Assembly: GCA_010672185.1 (NCBI GenBank)
Contig: JAAHHL010000348.1
Span: forward strand, 1 to 7,087
DNA: 7,087 nucleotides
Origin: Caldora sp. SIO3E6
GTDB taxonomy: Bacteria > Cyanobacteriota > Cyanobacteriia > Cyanobacteriales > Coleofasciculaceae
Reading direction: 5' to 3'
The notes below the pieces were generated by a model. That model worked only from the letters and a program-made list of their open reading frames with translations, searched no databases and was not told the origin of the DNA. A program made the position numbers and the translations under genes. Numbering within the stretch: position 1 is the stretch's first letter; each line of letters begins with the position of its first letter. Positions 5,743 to 7,087 of the stretch are shown here, in pieces.

Positions 5743-6354
5743 TCACACTGGATATATTTGGTGATACCTTTCCCACCAAATCAAATAAAAATGTCCTTGC
5801 AACCTTATGCCCCAAGCTCTAATAGTGCCAGTAAATCTAAAGCGAAAAGCTGTATCATATTCCTCTAAACCTATTTCAATCCACCTATCCTGAGCTTCTT
5901 GGAGCAAAGTAGTTAGCTCTTGAGAATGATGCTTAGGTACACTCCTATTACCTCTTGCAGGAGTTTTTTGCTCAAATAAGATTTCAGACCAAGTTGATTT
6001 TTCTAACAAACTGAAATTTGGTAGTATTTGAGTTTGCCATTCTTCCTCAGTCCAGCGCCTTTGCTCTTGCCACGACCACTCTCCCTCTACATCAGACCTG
6101 GTTGTACACCATGTTAAATTACAAGCAATTGAAAACGCTTCTTCACTAGGAATGTATACAGACTTAGCCCTGCTTGGTTCTTCCTGAACCTTAACAATTT
6201 TCAAATTAAGATCAGGTATTGGCGCTATTTTTACAGTCTTTGTCCCTAAGTTTTCGACATTAGACGACAATTTTACTGACTTCGCCTTTTGCGCCTGAGC
6301 CTTTTCTTCTTTACGCCGTCTTCTCTTCTCAGCTTTGGAAAGCTTGTCTGTCAT
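5743..6354 (-). CDS. Probable toxin partner of the Panacea antitoxin, unnamed family
   Basis: The product is 203 residues. Residues 4-28 are very basic (KLSKAEKRRRRKEEKAQAQK), followed by a low-complexity linker to about 68. The folded part (about 69-203) contains CNLTWCTTR, a Trp-rich acidic stretch (EGEWSWQEQRRWTEEEW, 90-106), FSLLEKSTWSEI (114-125), a helix (145-163), and a C-terminal beta-rich end FRFRFTGTIRAWGIRLQGHF and LIWWERYHQIYPV. The last block resembles, from memory, small uncharacterised bacterial proteins ending FRLRL.G..R.WGI...LLWWD..H, and loosely recalls RelE/HigB-type ends; catalysis is not established. The start overlaps the antitoxin stop by four bases (ATGA, 6354-6351), so translation is probably coupled. 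Position and size fit a PanT-type toxin; the mechanism is unknown. Confidence 0.75.
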   Translation of the reverse strand: MTDKLSKAEKRRRRKEEKAQAQKAKSVKLSSNVENLGTKTVKIAPIPDLNLKIVKVQEEPSRAKSVYIPSEEAFSIACNLTWCTTRSDVEGEWSWQEQRRWTEEEWQTQILPNFSLLEKSTWSEILFEQKTPARGNRSVPKHHSQELTTLLQEAQDRWIEIGLEEYDTAFRFRFTGTIRAWGIRLQGHFYLIWWERYHQIYPV

Positions 6355-6785
6355 AAACTGGAATAGTATTCGTGCATTGCAGCCAAAGAAATCACATTAT
6401 TGCACTTTTCTGTAGGCTGGAGATTACCTCTGGCATCTTTCCACGGCGCTTCCATATGGGTTAAGTCGCTCAGCCACTGTCCACTCTTTTCCTGGAGGGC
6501 ATCAAGAACTTTGTCAACAGAATCTTTCTGGTTGGGAGTTAAGGCATCAATATCCCCGTCAGCAAATGTATTCTCGCTTACTTTGAACTGACCTCGGTGA
6601 TATTCATATAGAATTGGCACTACAGGTCCATTAGCCCAAGCTTGGATATCTTCCTCAAACAAGGGGTTTTCATCCCAAACAAGAGACCATGCCTGAGTGT
6701 AATAGACCAGCTTCTGAAGCTTCATTGCTGTCATTTCACCAGTTTTAGTTAGGATATATTTCGCCACATCTACGGCCTGTGCCAT
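6351..6785 (-). CDS. Panacea (DUF4065, SocA-like) antitoxin
   Basis: The product is 144 residues and is a full-length single-domain match to the family. It has MKLQKLVYYTQAWSLVWDEN (21-40), PLFEEDIQAWANGPVVPILY (41-60) with YHRGQF, LSDLTHMEAPWKDAR (105-119), and a C-terminal I-x4-M-x2-YY segment (132-141). Panacea proteins neutralise very diverse toxins by direct protein contact; in Caulobacter the relative SocA is a proteolytic adaptor for SocB. Here it is the first gene of a two-gene operon with a four-base overlap to its partner, the usual order for an antitoxin. The ATG at 6785 is preceded by AAGGAGG at 5-nt spacing, making the start secure and predicting strong translation relative to the other genes here. 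No separate DNA-binding domain is visible, so autoregulation, if any, must use this domain or another protein. Confidence 0.93.
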   Translation of the reverse strand: MAQAVDVAKYILTKTGEMTAMKLQKLVYYTQAWSLVWDENPLFEEDIQAWANGPVVPILYEYHRGQFKVSENTFADGDIDALTPNQKDSVDKVLDALQEKSGQWLSDLTHMEAPWKDARGNLQPTEKCNNVISLAAMHEYYSSL

Positions 6786-6790
6786 ATTAT

Positions 6791-6797
6791 CCTCCTT
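6791..6797 (-). promoter_or_regulatory. Strong Shine-Dalgarno sequence of the antitoxin gene
   Basis: Minus-strand AAGGAGG with 5 nt (ATAAT) to the ATG at 6785. It is the only consensus-strength ribosome binding site in the window, consistent with antitoxin production in excess of the partner. Confidence 0.85.
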
Positions 6798-6800
6798 ATT

Positions 6801-6812
6801 GTTCGGGCGAAC
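6801..6812. promoter_or_regulatory. Palindrome GTTCG-GG-CGAAC, candidate operator of the toxin-antitoxin operon
   Basis: Perfect 5-bp arms around a 2-bp centre, between the putative -10 and the ribosome binding site, at about +4 to +15 of the predicted transcript. The position suits a repressor site. As RNA it could form only a small stem with a tetraloop next to the Shine-Dalgarno sequence. Confidence 0.5.
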
Positions 6813-6821
6813 TGAGTTGTT

Positions 6822-6830
6822 ATTGTAGCA
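6822..6830 (-). promoter_or_regulatory. Extended -10 promoter of the toxin-antitoxin operon
   Basis: Minus-strand TGCTACAAT (6830-6822) matches the TGnTAnAAT extended -10 form. The predicted start near 6815 gives a leader of about 30 nt. The region 17 bp upstream (CACAGA) is a poor -35, which an extended -10 can tolerate. Confidence 0.5.
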
Positions 6831-6841
6831 TGTAAGGATTC

Positions 6842-7087
6842 AGGTCTGTGTTTAGCTCACTGACGGGGTGACAATAATAGCTGAATCTCCTGTATATCAA
6901 GGCTTTTGCCGAGTACCGATAGAGTAAAAATAGGCATATTTTTCTCCGGAGCAGAGTAAGTAGGGTTTGCTGCATAAGTGTGTAAGCCATGCGGTGAGAA
7001 AGGTTTCAATCATGCAGCATGCCAAAAAAGTCCAAAGAAATGGCATATCTTGGCTCAAAAACCTGGCATCGACTTGGGAAATCCCTG
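6842..7087. other. Right-hand region with no secure gene
   Basis: There is no long open frame. Two short plus-strand frames run off the right edge. One starts at ATG 7012 (MQHAKKVQRNGISWLKNLAS...) with a weak AAAGG 8 nt upstream. The other starts at ATG 7019 (MPKKSKEMAYLGSKTWHRLG...). They overlap, so at most one is real, and neither is long enough to identify. Small palindromes are present (CTCCGGAG at 6944-6951; ATGCCA/TGGCAT at 7019-7024 and 7041-7046). The segment could be the start of a gene or mobile element continuing beyond the window, but nothing here proves it. Confidence 0.4.

Noticed and set aside
6400..6591. Plus-strand 63-codon frame
   Set aside because: It is antisense to the Panacea antitoxin, whose motifs are unambiguous.
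7012..7087. Partial transposase or other gene at the right edge
   Set aside because: Two overlapping short frames are possible and neither matches a family I recognise; there are too few residues to call.

Overview
The window looks like chromosomal DNA from a large-genome, probably filamentous cyanobacterium. This is inferred from HIP1 octamers (GCGATCGC at 1532 and 5681), heptameric tandem repeats, palindromic intergenic repeats of a type common in cyanobacteria, and the gene content: a cyanobacterial filamentous-haemagglutinin-type exoprotein, an Rpn/DUF4351 protein, and an HTH-NACHT protein of the kind abundant in such genomes. No species is claimed.

Layout from left to right. Positions 1-1179 (minus) hold the N-terminal 393 codons of a two-partner-secretion exoprotein that runs off the left edge. 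It carries an in-frame tract of six GGGGAAT/TGGGAAT heptamers at 219-260 and a second, oppositely oriented tract starting at the window edge. Positions 1180-1634 are non-coding and rich in small palindromic repeats. Positions 1635-2483 (minus) encode an Rpn-type PD-(D/E)XK nuclease-like protein with a C-terminal DUF4351 module. Positions 2659-2898 (minus) encode a 79-residue protein with two predicted membrane segments, divergent from the next gene. The gap at 2899-3061 holds three degenerate copies of a 19-21 bp direct repeat. Positions 3062-5458 (plus) are a HTH-NACHT-helical STAND NTPase of about 798 codons, interrupted by a single in-frame TGA at 4547-4549 where relatives are expected to have glycine. 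Positions 5459-5742 are intergenic between converging genes and begin with three alternating GTTGGGT half-sites. Positions 6785-5743 (minus) are a two-gene operon: a Panacea/DUF4065 (SocA-like) antitoxin followed, with an ATGA overlap, by a 203-residue probable toxin of a family I cannot name. This operon has an extended -10 promoter, a palindromic operator-like site and a strong Shine-Dalgarno sequence. Positions 6842-7087 show no secure gene.

Taken together, positions 1.6-6.8 kb read as an accessory or defence-type neighbourhood: an Rpn nuclease-like protein, a STAND/NACHT sensor, a small membrane protein and a Panacea toxin-antitoxin pair. The two items most worth follow-up are the nonsense-split NACHT gene and the Panacea operon with its poorly characterised cognate protein. 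The defence role is inferred from family membership; the sequence alone does not demonstrate it.
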